Source: Hydractinia symbiolongicarpus | Taxonomy: Eukaryota; Cnidaria; Hydrozoa; Anthoathecata; Hydractiniidae | Assembly: GCF_029227915.1 (NCBI RefSeq) | Contig: NC_079878.1 | Span: 1,676,001 to 1,740,000 of the forward strand | Direction of reading: 5' to 3' | Length of the DNA stretch: 64,000 nt | In this document: piece after piece, positions 35,401 to 49,159 of the stretch | Numbering within the stretch: the first letter of the stretch is position 1 | Layout: the number at the start of each line of letters is the position of its first letter | Position numbers and translations under genes: made by a program | The notes under the pieces: generated by a model | The model's input: the letters and a program-made list of their open reading frames with translations, nothing else | What the model was told of the DNA's origin: nothing | The model's database searches: none

Positions 35401-35826
35401 TTATCTTCGGCCCTCCTTCTGTGTGCACTCCAGACATTTACAACGTTGTACCATAGTCACTTCTATTGGTTTTAAAACTTCCACCGTTTTACCTCCAACA
35501 GGTTTTGGACATTTCAAAAAGACGACCCTCTCATATTGCGCTTCAGGTCCACATGCATTACAAACCTTTAAGTCAGTTTCTCTAGTGAAGTTACTAGTAA
35601 CAATTGAGGTACAAAGTCCCCGGCAGAAATTGTTCGGGATTGTCTTGTTGTAACAGCCAGATGCGGTAACATTCATTTCGAATGGTATTGTTAAACAATC
35701 TCTACTCGTCATAAGATCCTTTTCTGATGGAAGTGATGAATCTTCATTCTTCTCTTTTAAAGGTCCAGGTATTACGCAGTAAATGTAAGCGATAACAATA
35801 ATCAATGCTGTTTGTTTACCTCCCAT
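35401..35826 (-). CDS. Secreted cystine-knot (CTCK/DAN-bursicon-like) protein
   Basis: This is an intact ORF of 141 residues. It opens with MGGKQTALIIVIAYIYCVIP, a good signal peptide. The mature part has the cystine-knot order: C (DCLTIPF), SGC, NNFCRGLCTS, VCNACG, FLKCP and RCKCLEC. This matches the C-terminal cystine-knot fold of the DAN/gremlin, bursicon and glycoprotein-hormone group. Three N-glycosylation sequons (NVT, NKT, NFT) are present. Such proteins are secreted dimeric hormones or BMP/Wnt antagonists. I cannot tell which subgroup this is. The ATG follows TTTTTAG, a likely splice acceptor, so a 5' untranslated exon may lie upstream. It is the clearest ordinary host gene in the window. 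Confidence 0.8.
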   Translation of the reverse strand: MGGKQTALIIVIAYIYCVIPGPLKEKNEDSSLPSEKDLMTSRDCLTIPFEMNVTASGCYNKTIPNNFCRGLCTSIVTSNFTRETDLKVCNACGPEAQYERVVFLKCPKPVGGKTVEVLKPIEVTMVQRCKCLECTQKEGRR

Positions 35827-38800
35827 CTAAAAATCAGTAGATAAGTTACGTATGATGTTGCAACATTGGATTTATATGAAATTTATTTATATGATATATA
35901 TGAAATGTATAAACTTCTATAGCTATCATTATACTCGCCGTTTTCAATGTCCTTAGCTGTAAAAGATGAGTAAATCTAAGGTTATTGTTCCATCAGTAGA
36001 GCATTTGGTCCTACGTGTGGCTCCTTCAGCTTTTCACAGCAAGAGGGTGGGAATTATTAGAAAATGTAACAATTTGAACAGTTTTAATGCTTATTTTTGA
36101 TTTAGTATTGCCTCAAGTATGTACCCAGTGCTAATTTCTATGCCCGTTAATTAATGACCAGACGCTTATGGTCTACTAGAAGGTTATTTATGATCGTAGT
36201 AACGATGAAATGTTGTTCTATCTTGCAACCTTTTCTAGTCAATGTACATATTCATTCACTTGTGATATATAAATCAAAAAACGATATGCTTTACAAATGC
36301 AGGTGAGAAATAGTCAACGCAAAATTTTATTTATCCAACAAAGCACGCATAACAGTAAAGCTTAGTTATATTATCAATACAAGCAACCGTACATGTGGTA
36401 TACCTTAATGGCAAATGAGTATTGTCAGTTTAATTGTTTCTAAACAACTTTCCAGGTATCTGGAGCCATTAACACACTTTTTACAGGCTTCGAGTGTACT
36501 TATTACGTGTTGATGCAGAAAGTTCTGTATGAAAATATAGCCTTTTTTGAGAAGGCAAAGAAAGTTTATCTATGAAGCAGTTTTTCTTTTTTAAAAAAAA
36601 AACAGCAAAAAAACAGCAAAAATTGTTTAGTCAATTTATGTGTACCATTTTGTTAATTTGGAGATTCTCATATCGTCTTTGTTGTCGTAAATAGTGCATT
36701 GACCAGTAAGGGATTCCCATTCTTGCCACGATATACGTTCGTTCATTATATTTCAGCTAATACCCAAATACTTGTAAAGTTGAAGCATATTGCTAAAAAT
36801 ACGTTTAAATTAAGTTTTGTAATTTTTTAAATAAACACGCAATGAAATTTATTTTTGCCAACACAAACAAGCACCTCCTTAACCCCATTGAAAATTCATG
36901 TTAATAATTTTTTGTTCCTTTATCAATTTTATTAAAGATTCTGTGCACGACTTGGGAACCCATAAAAAACTCTCTAAAACCACTCTTTAATAAGCAAGCA
37001 GTAGCTTTGCATTGTATAAATAAAAAGTAAAACGTATTTCATGAATTTAATACTCCTCACATCATGCGATCTTCTTAACGACCTCCGCTGAATAAATAAT
37101 TAAATTTAGTGAGAAATTTTTACGACTTTTCAAACTATCTAGAAATAAATGGACACCTTTATTATTGCTTGTTTAAAAACGATTTCTAAAAATTAAAAAT
37201 TATATTGTTTCCTACTGGTTTTTCTTACCGTTAATTGATTGTTTTTAGCTTAAAACGGCTCGAATATGACTCAAAAAGATGTAGCTACCTGATACTTACA
37301 CGTGTTAATATATCTTTAAAATCATGCACAATCAACTTATCCGAAGTGTGAGACTCAGTTAACGATGCTGTGCATAACTACTTATGTTAACGTTAACATT
37401 ACTGCAGAAAAAAATCAATACACTATCGATTTTATTGTTTCCTCCATTGAGCTTCAACGGCATAACGACCAGACGCCTCATTCACTTCCAGGTATCCTTA
37501 AAAGCGCAATGACTACGTGTTGATCACTATTTTAACTTATAGCTAAGTCAAACGTAAGGTGGAACTCCGATTTGCGGAGCTACTCATTTCATGATGGATG
37601 GGAGTACATTTCAACTCATGATGAATGTGGGTTTATTCAGCTCATAATGGATGGATGTTTAAGGTAAGTTTACAGCAGTCCCTTCGTCTTCGGTGCATAT
37701 TAAAATACAAAAACATATCAACGACTTACTTTATCAGTTACACGTGCTAATCTTTCCTCTTTAATGGTAAATCTGTGACTGGTCCTCAACAGTGTATGCA
37801 GCGGAATTTAAATGTTCTCCTAAAATTAAAAGTATACACCGCAAGTGTGAGACGTTTATTAATTGGTGAAAAAAATTGCGACAGTTTTAAAGAGAGAAGA
37901 AATGTTATGACAAGCTACTTAACAACTGTCATTCATCATTTGTAATTGACAGCTTTTTATCATTCCGTTGTATATTTCATTCATCAAGTCTAATAACATC
38001 TCGAGAACATGTTTTTAATAATGTAAAACCGCGTTTAGTAATTTGGAACGGTAAGCGTTTTATAATTCCTTTGTTGACAGAAAAAAGAAATTACCAAAGC
38101 GAGTAGTATGGGTGTTTCAAGTATTTACATTGGGCGTTATAGGGGGCTTGTTTGTTATGTTGGATTAATTCTCAGGCAATCTAGACAGCGCATGTGAGTA
38201 AAAAGAACAGGGAGTAATTCTAGGCATAGCAAAGCTGATTATGGTTTCCGGTGTGCAATACTAGTTAGTGTTAATAACATAGTAGCTTTAATTGGTCGAG
38301 ATGTATCATCCTGCGTACTTATCCACGTGTTCTTAGCTTCCCAATATTGCGTTTAAAACTTAGTTGCCTTGTACTTGACTACTTCAAATGTTACTGGAAG
38401 TTTTTTTCTTCACATTCCGTATCTAAGTTAAGGCTCTTTTAACGTAAACCGGATGGCAAACAACTTGCTATATGTAAACCTCTATTTCTATTCTAATTTT
38501 ATAAGTTTAAGATAGGGATATATATGAATATAAAATATAAACCAATCCATACTAAATAGCCAAAAAAAAATGTTAAGACGTAGTTATAATGCATTTAAGA
38601 CATTTTTCTGTACTCAGTATAGAGTATTTTCCAATATGGCTAAAACGTTATATGAGAACGGACTGAAGCCAAAATATGAACGTATAGGGGGTAAACAATA
38701 AAAAAAAACTTTGCTACTGTGAGTCAGCAACTGTGTGTCTTTATATAGATTATGTATTCAAAAATTTAACTGCATAAATTCCTCTTGGCAAGAAAAAGCA

Positions 38801-41800
38801 TTAGGTTCTGCCAAGGACATCTATTACACCTCCTATTGCGATTTTTTTATTCTTCTAAAAATATTTTTATAATTATATTAATTGCTAGTCATTAGGCTTT
38901 CATAATCTTTCCAAGGAGTTGCCATGCTGTATAAATAAGTTAGATTTCGCAGGAAGGAAACTGTGCGTCCATGCTGGCAAATTTTAATAAGAAGGAGGGC
39001 AAGTGCTTAAGTTAATCACTAATGTTGCTATATCGGATATAAAACGACCAATTGTTCCTCCTCTCCTGTCAAACAACAATTCTATGCTCAATTTTAAAGT
39101 TAGAGCAGCAAACCATACATTTTGTTTTCAACATAGCACAGGAGAGTGGTGGTTTTTTTTATTGTTCTCACATTAAAACCGAAATAGAGCAAGTAAAAAT
39201 GTAAGAGAGAAAGATAAATATTTTCATCAATATTTTCTCATGCTTTTGCGTGGTTTGTAAAATTCAGACGTTACACAAAATAGTTTGGCAACTTAAACTG
39301 CATTTGTAAGATATCTACTTCTGTTTTGCATCACTAATGTGTTTACATTTTAATCAAATGTGTTGAAATTTTTAAGTTAGCTACCTTGTCTTATTGTCTA
39401 TTTGGCTCCGCATTCACAGCATTGTTTCAACTGCACTTAAAATAAGGTAGCTTCCTTAAACAGACACGTGCGAGACAAACACTCTTGTCCGCTTTCAAAA
39501 GAAAGAGCTGTCCGTTTTAAAAGAACTAAATCTAAAAAGTTCAAATGCATTACACATTTCTTTGTTTATAAAAATATGCTTCATAGAAATATTAAAATGG
39601 GATTTCAAGTTAAAAATAATAGATATAATGTTTAGAACAAAAGAAAAATTGGAAATCTTTTTTTGTTTTTTTTTACAAAAAAAAAACATTTATTAAACGG
39701 TTGCTACACTGGTTCTAGGAATAGGGATGGGAAGTCTCTTGTAGTTATTACTGTCGCATGTCGCTACCACCATTTAATAAATTCCACTGGCAATTATAAC
39801 GAAGTCTTGAATAATGCAAAAAGGCGATGCTTCTGCTTGATATAATCCACGTTGTTTTAAATCATTGATTCATCTTAACTCCTAGAGCCTTACAAATACG
39901 GAACTTTTAAAACGCATGCTTAGATACTGAACGATAGAGCTACGGTTAAGATCGGCCTAATGGAAAAGCGACTCAATGATCAAATTACAGACATGCATAC
40001 GTGGTATTTTTTTATAAAAACAAAATGGCGACGAAACTTTGTCTATATTTTGAAATGCTTATCTTATGGTAGAACCGTTGTATTTTAGTATTTATACTTC
40101 ACGTTGCGTTTTATATCACAAACAACAAAATTTGATGACTTTTATAATAATTTCTTTAAGTGCCGAGAAAGTATTGAGATAGATAACTTAGAAAAGACAT
40201 ATCAGAGTTTTACGGTATATGAAACGCAATAAATGGGACACTTCAAGAGTGGACATCTTTAGACAAAAGTTCATATGTGCATATGTGCATATGTGCACGC
40301 ACATTTTTCCACAGCAACTTCTCAAAGGTGCCTCTCTCAAGCAGAAACCCTTGTGCCAAAGTTTGGGTACTAGGTTATCAAATTATTTATTCCACAAATT
40401 TTCGAAGTGTTTTTCTAGGTATCTAGAGTCGTATAAACAGGTTTTCCGTGTCTTTAGAAAGTTCCCTGTTGATACAAAAAGTTATAGAAGGTTTTACTCC
40501 TAACAAGATGTCTGATTTTTTGGTGAATAAAGCAAAATAGCTTACTAAAAATCAAAATATTATTCTAAGTAAAGACTATTAACCTTACAGTTGTACTTAA
40601 ATCATTTTAAAGCTGCAGTACTAAGTACACTTATCAGGAAAAATAAAGGATATAGCATGCCTTAAGGGTACATAATTTGTTGGCAGGACTTCAAATACAG
40701 AGCTTTCCGATTTTCACCAAAGTAAGAAAAACTAGAACCCACTCCTTCATGCTGGACTAGACGTTAATTGACTCTAACAAAAGCTACTAAAGCCTTGGAC
40801 ACAACAATGGCATATATAAGTGATATATGTATAATTTAGCACATTAAAAATGCCTAAAAAAGTCCTTGTCGGTCGTAAATCTACCGCAATAGTTACTTTT
40901 TTGCTGGTATTTCATATCTAAAAAATAGAGAAATTAAGTAAAGGATTATGATAGATGATATTTTTGATGGAATGGAATGAATATAAGAACGTGAATAGAT
41001 TTGTTGTCTTGTGCATGACGCACCAGTGACATTATATGTTTGTTTTTTACCTATTTTTCCTGCCTGGCAACAAACTATTAATATATAATATCACAAATCC
41101 ATTACAACATGTATGATAAAATATATAAAAAAAACTGTCCGTGGATGGGTGATTATCGACGTCATTAAATTGTTTAATGTTCATTTTTTTGTCTACGCAA
41201 GTATTTTTTTCTCAAGCTATACAGCGGCCTACTGATTTTAAAAATGTTTCCCTTGCTAAGAATCACCTGTGTTACTTTAAATAATGCAAAAACAAGATAA
41301 AAAATATTCATGCTCGATCTTTTGTCACAGCTATAATGAAGTCAAAAAAAATTATTTGCTGTAATATAAATAGCACGGATTTTCGGAATTGTAATTTTTG
41401 TATGTTTTTAATAATGTTTTGTCATTCATTATTATACAGACTTCACAAATATTTGTTATTATTGTAGCACGCACAATAACAGTAAGCAACTCATTTGGCT
41501 TCTTTTTTAAATATATTTTCGTTCTTAAGACACTTATCTTTAAAGATTTCCATATCACTTTATGACATCATCATTGATAATGTTGAATACTTGAAATATC
41601 TTGCAAACTTACGTAATATTAACACCTTTTTGGTGTAGACATATTTTTTGATGATATCTTTATCCTAAACAATTTTTTCTAGCTTCAAATGACGTCTCTT
41701 TAATTAGGTAAAAATGTTTATCCTCCTGTTCATGTATCACCAGCTATTTAATCCTCAGAAATCATATAAACAACGTGATTAAACAAGCGTCATGAATAGG

Positions 41801-42867
41801 TCAGCAAAAAAAAATTGGCGTTCAACCAATTGATATTCAACGCCTGGTAACAAAAATTTAAAAACTGTTCAATGCGTATGCTAACTCTATTTTTTCTAAA
41901 TGTTACTAAGGGTTACGAAGCTTTCTATACCTCGTTTGGCAAAGAAATGACAATGACATGGCAACTAAATGAGAATTTGATACCACCTGGTAAGTTTTTA
42001 AGTTGCTGATATTGGCTTCAGGAAGTAATTTAATTTTACAGTGCTTTATTAATGCTAATTAATTATTTGCTGATATCTCATCATTGATAAGCCAGGATAT
42101 TTTTGGATTTTCATGCGGAATCGTCAGATGTTTACGAATTAATTTTTGCAAAACGTAACTTTGTATCAGCTTGGTCTTTAAATTTTCATTTTTGTTGCAC
42201 ACTCCAGCTATTTTAAACTAGATGTTGAGAAACCAGAAAATTAACTTGTAAGTAAAAGCTACAACTGATTGCATTTTAGGTACTATAGGAACAAGATTAC
42301 AAAATTAAAAAAACAATTTCTGGCTGGATAGAATATTTTGAGCTGTGCAAGATAGAATAGGACCGTTTGAACGTTAATGTACCGTATTGTAGTGCATTAC
42401 GTCTTTTAAAATAAGTTCAGGCTATGTTTACAAGGTTAAAAAGTCTTTCCACTAAGCTACGTTCCACTTAACCAAGCGTTGTTGGAGGGATTCCGGCTTT
42501 TGTCATTGTTTTTATAATATAATACGATTAATATTCAGTTATTTTTTCTTGTTGCTACATTTTTCATTTCACGTTCTACAGTGTTAAAGATAAACTATAA
42601 GGGAGAAGAAAAATATAGCTCAATGAATTCTCTTGGGAAAAAAAATGAATTGTATTTTGGTATGGCAACAACAACACATTGAAATCTCCAGGAAATTTCC
42701 TCTTTGAACGAAACAAAATGGTAGACACAAGTGGGACAAACACGCGTCAAGCTAGCTTCATTTGCAAGAAAAATAAAAGTTACTTGCCCATAAAAATTAA
42801 CTTACCCCCAAAATAGCTTCTTAATTAATTAAAACCAGGCATGTATCTACAACTGGTTGGCTACCTT
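35827..42867. other. Gene-poor 7-kb stretch
   Basis: I find no gene with convincing codon pattern. Frames at 39495, 39663, 40219 and 41352 have no recognisable domain and look like chance. A CATATGTG short tandem repeat lies at about 40272-40296. Weak repeated strings such as AGGTATCTGGAGCC (36452 region) and AGGTATCTAGAGTCG (40417 region) hint at old repeats. Confidence 0.5.
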
Positions 42868-43806
<939 letters not shown>

Positions 43807-43979
43807 TATATCTCTGCTTTTCATAAAATCGCTGTTTTGATAAAGGACTGTATCGATTTCATTCTCTCCGTTCTGTTTCGTTATTTGCTTACAAAATGCT
43901 ACCATTTTCACATTCCTTTTTATATATATATATTCAGATCACATGAGTATGAGCATTGTATGAAGGGCAGAAAAACGAG

Positions 43980-44600
43980 CTGTTGTTTTTTGGCTACAGT
44001 AATTTAGCTACACTAAAGCCGAGCTGATGGCAGGGGAGAAAATTATAAGTCATGAGAACAAAAACAACTTTTTAATACCAAAATATATCTGAAAAAAAAA
44101 ACAGAAAAGTACCTGATATTTATACCCATTATTTATTCAATAGAAGGACTTAGATCAGGTCTTATGATAATAGAATCTTTTTTTTTTCGAATCAGCTGGT
44201 TAGTTAGCTAATTTCTTCTACATTTTGAATAAAAACATAATTACTGCATGTAGTGAAGCCAGTTGAAACAACAATAACGGCTTTTGAATTTATCTACATG
44301 TATTAATTCCTTTTTTAAGACTATTTAGGATAGCATTTTTAACAAATACACTTCCTCGTATTGTCTTTTCTTCCTCATCAAAACAAACTTTCTATTTTAC
44401 TGTTATGTATTATATATTTACAGACTGCAGCTTATTTTACCGCCAAAAAAGTATACTAAAAGGTTATGTATCTATTTGGAAAATTCCATTAAAATATAGC
44501 AAGTCGTAGAAAAGTATTACTTATTCATGACTAGATTTTTTTATATTTTTGCAATAAAGTTGGTATAATTTCTTGTACCTTGACCTTCTTCTGGTTGTTA
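43980..44600. repeat. Diverged relative of the Kolobok-like left end
   Basis: The sequence around GAGAACAAAAACAACTTTTT (44055 region) parallels 20300-20330. The part around 44340-44470 (CAAAACAAACTTTCTATTTTACT, GCAGCTTATTTTACC) parallels 20625-20740 in the same order. It is probably an internally deleted or solo copy. Confidence 0.6.
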
Positions 44601-46339
44601 CACAATGTTACTCATAATGTGCAAGGAAGAAGAGTAACATTTAACCTTTAACTGGTTGATTCCAGTTGTTGACATCAGCACACTGCAGAGGTACTTGTTG
44701 CTATTTATCGCCACATATCATCTGTTATAAACGCTTGTTATTACCCTCACCCGAATTAGTCGTGATTACAAAATTGTTATAATAATCATAATGTATAAGG
44801 TATGTCAGTAATATATGTAAACATTTTTGAAAGTAACCCCCTTTTTTCTCTGCTTAATAACGGCGTCCCTAATAGAAATACTTCCAAATAAAATGTTAGA
44901 GATATTTTTTTAGGGGGTTCAATTAATCTTTCACGGGATATTTCTTGTCAATTCACTCGCCACCTGCAGTAAAGGTTTTTTCGATGCTACCTTAAATGTA
45001 TATGTACATTATTTCATTGAGTTAAGTAAAACAAAATTACGTCACAAGTTTAGAACATATTAAGGTAATTTTTCTACCAAGATGCCCTTTGATATCTTAA
45101 TAACATATTAGACAAAAGAAAAGTATTTTAATATATCACAACCACCACGTCATCTATTTAAGTGTCTCGTTTTGCTTTGCATTACGCTAAATTCTTTTAT
45201 TTATAATATTAAATTATATTTTATTGTTTTTTTTTATTTTTTCATATGGAGACGTGTGTATGGCAAGTATTGAACGTCGATTTAATAACTTTCTTTTCAT
45301 CAATTATTCTTTTTTTATTTGATTTTCTCGTCACAAAATAAAAATTTGGATCAGCAAGAAGAAATAAATATTAGGTGTATTAGTAAAAAGAAGTCAGTGG
45401 TTTACAAATACTTTAGTGGATATGTAATGCACAAATTGTAAAAGTTGAAGAACTCTAGAAATTCTCATTATACACAAGATGAATACCAACAAGCTATGGC
45501 TAATTTATACGCAGGTCAAGAAACAAATAAAGAACAACAACAAAAACCACAAATTAGAGATAAACAGCTTTAAATTGAGGTGGTCTATGGAGCATTAGGA
45601 AATTACACGCACAAAATATTTAATGTAGCAGAAAAGTTTTTTGTACCCAAATATAAAAATCAAGATTAGGAAAAATTGACATTCCAGATCTTGTTAATAA
45701 ATTGAGAAAACTTTTATATGTAAAATATTTTTACATTTTAAAACAGAACTGGATATTGACGCCGAAGTTACTAAGAATACTCTACATATGCAATAATTGA
45801 GTTGTGCATCAAAGTGCGATCTTTTTCCTTTCCAAGGCATGTTATTTTAACACGCAAGGCAAAATCAAAAAGAGCAAAAAAATCTTCACGAAAAGAATTA
45901 AAAAAATCTGCTGAAGAAAAGTCTACTGGCCTCATATTAATATCTTAATATTTACATATATAAAATGTTTACTTTTCTTGTGCTTGTTTTATGCTGTGTT
46001 CTTTTTGGTATTTCGTCATTACTAATACTCTCCCATGCACGTTTTTGTCAAATCGTATCTAAACTCTTTAAGATCAGGAGTGCCTACAAAACCTTCATTG
46101 CACACCAAAATAGTTTCAAACTTATTGCCTTGCCTTCACTCTTCGTATCAAAAAACTCAAAGTAATATGAAGTATTTTTATTTCTTTCCAAAATTAGGTT
46201 GTTGGCTTAAAGCTATTAATTTTAAATTAAAAAATATCTGTATAAGCAAAGGTGACTTATGTCTACACAGATGAAATATTATTTATTATTTAAAATGAAA
46301 TATTAGGCTCTACGTAAGCTATGTTGTGCTGTAATCCAG

Positions 46340-46385
46340 TGGAGCGTGAGTTTGGTGTGACAAGAAATATTATAAAAACAACAAT

Positions 46386-46417
<32 letters not shown>

Positions 46418-46790
46418 ACTAACTAACTACAACTTAAACAGTGCAAGGCATAAATAATAGCTTTGCTTTGGTTTAACCCCCAATCTAAAAGTGCAACATT
46501 TATTTTAATTAAGTAAGTAAGTAATATTATAAACATCATGTAAAAACATAGCTTACCTTCTCAAATAGCATAGGTTATCTTACATAAGTAGGTTGCCGTT
46601 TACCTTCCTGATGGTTTCCTTTTAAAGATACAATGAAACCACAGCTAGTACATCTTTTGTTGGTGTGTTGGTGTTTGATCCGCTTAATGCCAAAAACTAG
46701 GAGGCAATTTAAAGGTTTCGTGGTAATGTAATCCGTTACAGCTTGAGATAATATTCATTTAGGAATCGTTAGCTAAACAAAGAGAATTAT
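46340..46790. repeat. Dispersed repeat, copy 2
   Basis: It shares with 22400-22915 a 200-base block (AACAAC microsatellite, TTTGGTTTAACCCCCAATCT, CATAGCTTACCTTCTCAAAT) and a 60-base block (GTAATCCGTTACAGCTTGAG), the latter on the other side of the first. Confidence 0.75.
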
Positions 46791-47856
46791 TATCGGCTGA
46801 ACAACATGAAGCTTTTGGAATAACTTTACAAACCTGGAATGTTGTACATCTAAACTTTACTTGAAATTTGAATGTGTTAGAGTTTTTTCATAAGTTTTAA
46901 TAACATTTCTCTAGGTCAAACGTTTAAATCGGAAGCGTTGTTTTTCTTCCCTAATCTAAGCATTGCCTGGAAGTATATAGTTATGTCGTAACACGGTGTT
47001 TAATTAACTGGTGCAAGCTCTAGCAATGTCAAAGGATGTACAGCCTTATGTCAGTATTCGGCAAGTGCTGAGGTATTAGCACAAATTCTTACTGCATGTC
47101 GGGGAGTTTGCGTTGAAGTTGTACGTAGCACGAATTCATGGTCTCTCTTCTTGTATGTGTCGTAAAGTTTTCCTCTTTTTTTGCTCCAAATAACTGTTGT
47201 TTGGGTATAAGAGCATACAGCACGACAGAAACACAAATTGCTAACATGTCAACGTGAAGCAGGCAGCAAGCATTCCAAATCAGCAACTTCGGCGATATAC
47301 AACATTTTGAATTGGATTTTACAAATTTGTGCACACAACACTGGTACACTAAATCTATATATACATTGCATATATATTGCCGATCGTTTATGATTCCTAT
47401 GCATTTATATACATATTGTAGCGATTATAAAAAGCTTCCAAAGTGACTTTAGTTTACTGGTAATAAGACTATAATCCTGTAGGTTGCTTTTTGTCTAATT
47501 CTCTAAATGATAAAATGGCATCACTTAGCAGCTTCCATCGCCCGCAAGATAAAAAAGTTTTGATTTGGCAGTTGAGTAGGTCCGGTAACTAACTTCTAAC
47601 TTCCACAATGTCCGCATTACGGAACAAATCACTCCATAGCGCGAAAAAAACCCCGCAGGATCCTAAGTGAGTCCTAAATCCCGTGTAATTGACAAGCTAT
47701 GACAAACAAGGTTAAGAACTCTGAAATCCCGCCCTTTTTTGCAAACATTTATGTCCAGGATTGCAGCTTAAATGTGAGGGAACTTTAGAACTTTCATGGA
47801 TTCCTGTATCGCTATGAAATCGAATTGTCATTACGGATTTATTAAAAACGCTCACA

Positions 47857-48225
47857 ATGTCATTCAATTTACATCATAATCCAGAATGGCTGGAGAAATA
47901 TCAGATTATCCTAGCTAAGATTGAGAAATTATATGGTAGTACATTCTCAGCCTCGCCAGTAAAAAATGATCGGTATCTTAACACAAAGGTCAAGGAATGG
48001 AAAGCTGAAGTAACGACGGACTTTTATGATCAACCACTACCTGAAAAGCAGCCTTGCGAATGCAGATGTATTTTAAAAATATCCAGCATTTACAGGCAGG
48101 GATCCAAGCACTATCTGCAGGTCTTGCTTGAAGAGTGTAAATACAGGCCGGTACCTGTAACCTTAAAAATAAGGCATCTTATTGATTCAGATGACGACGA
48201 CGAAGAACCATTCGTTGTAGTATAG
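47857..48225 (+). CDS. Hypothetical viral-element protein with acidic tail
   Basis: An intact ORF of 122 residues from ATG 47857. It has a mixed alpha/beta composition, a CECRC cluster near residue 68 and a strongly acidic end (DSDDDDEEPF). There is no membrane segment and I recognise no family. It is the first gene of the compact block and is followed by the next plus-strand gene after about 50 bases. The acidic tail suggests interaction with basic proteins or DNA-bound partners, but that is conjecture. Confidence 0.65.
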   Translation: MSFNLHHNPEWLEKYQIILAKIEKLYGSTFSASPVKNDRYLNTKVKEWKAEVTTDFYDQPLPEKQPCECRCILKISSIYRQGSKHYLQVLLEECKYRPVPVTLKIRHLIDSDDDDEEPFVVV

Positions 48226-48274
48226 TTAAAACTCGATAGATTTTTGTATATTAATGTTGTATACAAAATAAACT

Positions 48275-48505
48275 ATGAATGATTTGAAGAAGGCTGAAAT
48301 TATAGCCGCGATCCATCAGATAAAATATACTGATACTGCAACGCAGACCGTCGGGCCTCATTGTAAAAAATGCTCAGATATCATGGCTATGAAAATACTC
48401 GATGAGTACATAAGAGGCCTCGAAGCAAAACAGAAACGAACAGTAATTTATGACGGAGATTTCATGATTGATGCAACTACTGGTGAGGTTGTGGGTATCG
48501 TCTAG
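48275..48505 (+). CDS. Small hypothetical protein with one CxxC pair
   Basis: An intact 76-residue ORF from ATG 48275. The motif HCKKC near residue 30 gives one possible half of a zinc site. The C-terminal half is strand-rich (YDGDFMIDATTGEVVG). It sits 49 bases after the previous gene on the same strand and ends close to the convergent gene at 48550. The function is unknown. Confidence 0.6.
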   Translation: MNDLKKAEIIAAIHQIKYTDTATQTVGPHCKKCSDIMAMKILDEYIRGLEAKQKRTVIYDGDFMIDATTGEVVGIV

Positions 48506-48549
48506 TTTGTTCATTAACAAATTAGATTATGAATACTTAGGCGGTGCCT

Positions 48550-49157
48550 CTAGGTATTTCTTACATGTTGAACATATTGAAGTTTTTTCATAAATTCCTG
48601 TTTGCCCTCCTCGCGTCCCTTCTCGACTAGCTGCTGTCTCTCTCGTTCATTAAGCGACTCTACGATTTTTCTGGTTCTCTGACGTATTTGCTCCTTAAGC
48701 AGCATATAGCCTTGCTTCTCTTGCATTATTAGACTGAATTCATAATCACTTATCACTCTATTTTCAATAGCCCTTGATATAAGGTCAACTATTGAATTCA
48801 GCTTAGTCTCTGCAAGGAGTCTTATTGAGTCGTGTTTTTTACGTTTATAGTTCAATTTCTTCCCACCTTGTTTTTAGGCTGTTTGTCCTAATCCAACGGC
48901 TATGGAGATACCACTCAACATGCTTGCAATACCAACACTGCTAGTGATCACACTTATTGCGAGTAATCCATGATCCATGTAGTGTACCCAGGTTCCATGC
49001 ATTCCACATTTTTAGCGAGTTTTTCACGTTGCTTAACTTCGCTTCGCAGAAACTGGTCTATTTCCTCTATTTTCTTCAATCGATACACATGCCCCTCATT
49101 TTCTTGATCAGGTGCACTCGGTGGTAAACTCGGATAAAGCTTTGTAATATCTGTCAT
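48550..49157 (-). pseudogene. Coiled-coil/glycine-rich membrane protein, broken
   Basis: The 5' frame (49157-48954) encodes a charged helical segment. Near 49000 the frame changes, and the following frame gives a hydrophobic, glycine/serine-rich stretch (GLLAISVITSSVGIASM), a likely membrane segment. An in-frame TAA follows at about 48872. After it the same frame continues into a second highly charged helix (48855-48550) ending in MKKLQYVQHVRNT. The parts read as one former gene of about 200 codons with a helix-membrane-helix plan. This arrangement fits a minor structural or membrane protein of the viral element. One frame break and one stop make the copy defective. Confidence 0.6.
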
Positions 49158-49159
49158 AT

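Larger units (their letters stand above)
43807..47600. other. Gene-poor stretch with repeat copies
   Basis: It holds a diverged copy of the Kolobok-like end (43980-44600) and the second copy of the 22.4-22.9 kb repeat. The strip 45480-45950 has short protein-like pieces in changing frames (for example a lysine-rich SKRAKKSSRKELKKS) that might be a gene relic. Nothing is firm enough to call a gene. Confidence 0.45.

Noticed and set aside
40219-40503. 94-residue plus-strand frame
   Set aside because: It includes a CATATGTG tandem repeat, has no domain or splice context, and its composition is like the surroundings.
47051-47349. Overlapping minus-strand frames of 61 and 86 residues just left of the viral module
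   Set aside because: They have no recognisable domain and overlap in two frames, so they are probably chance.
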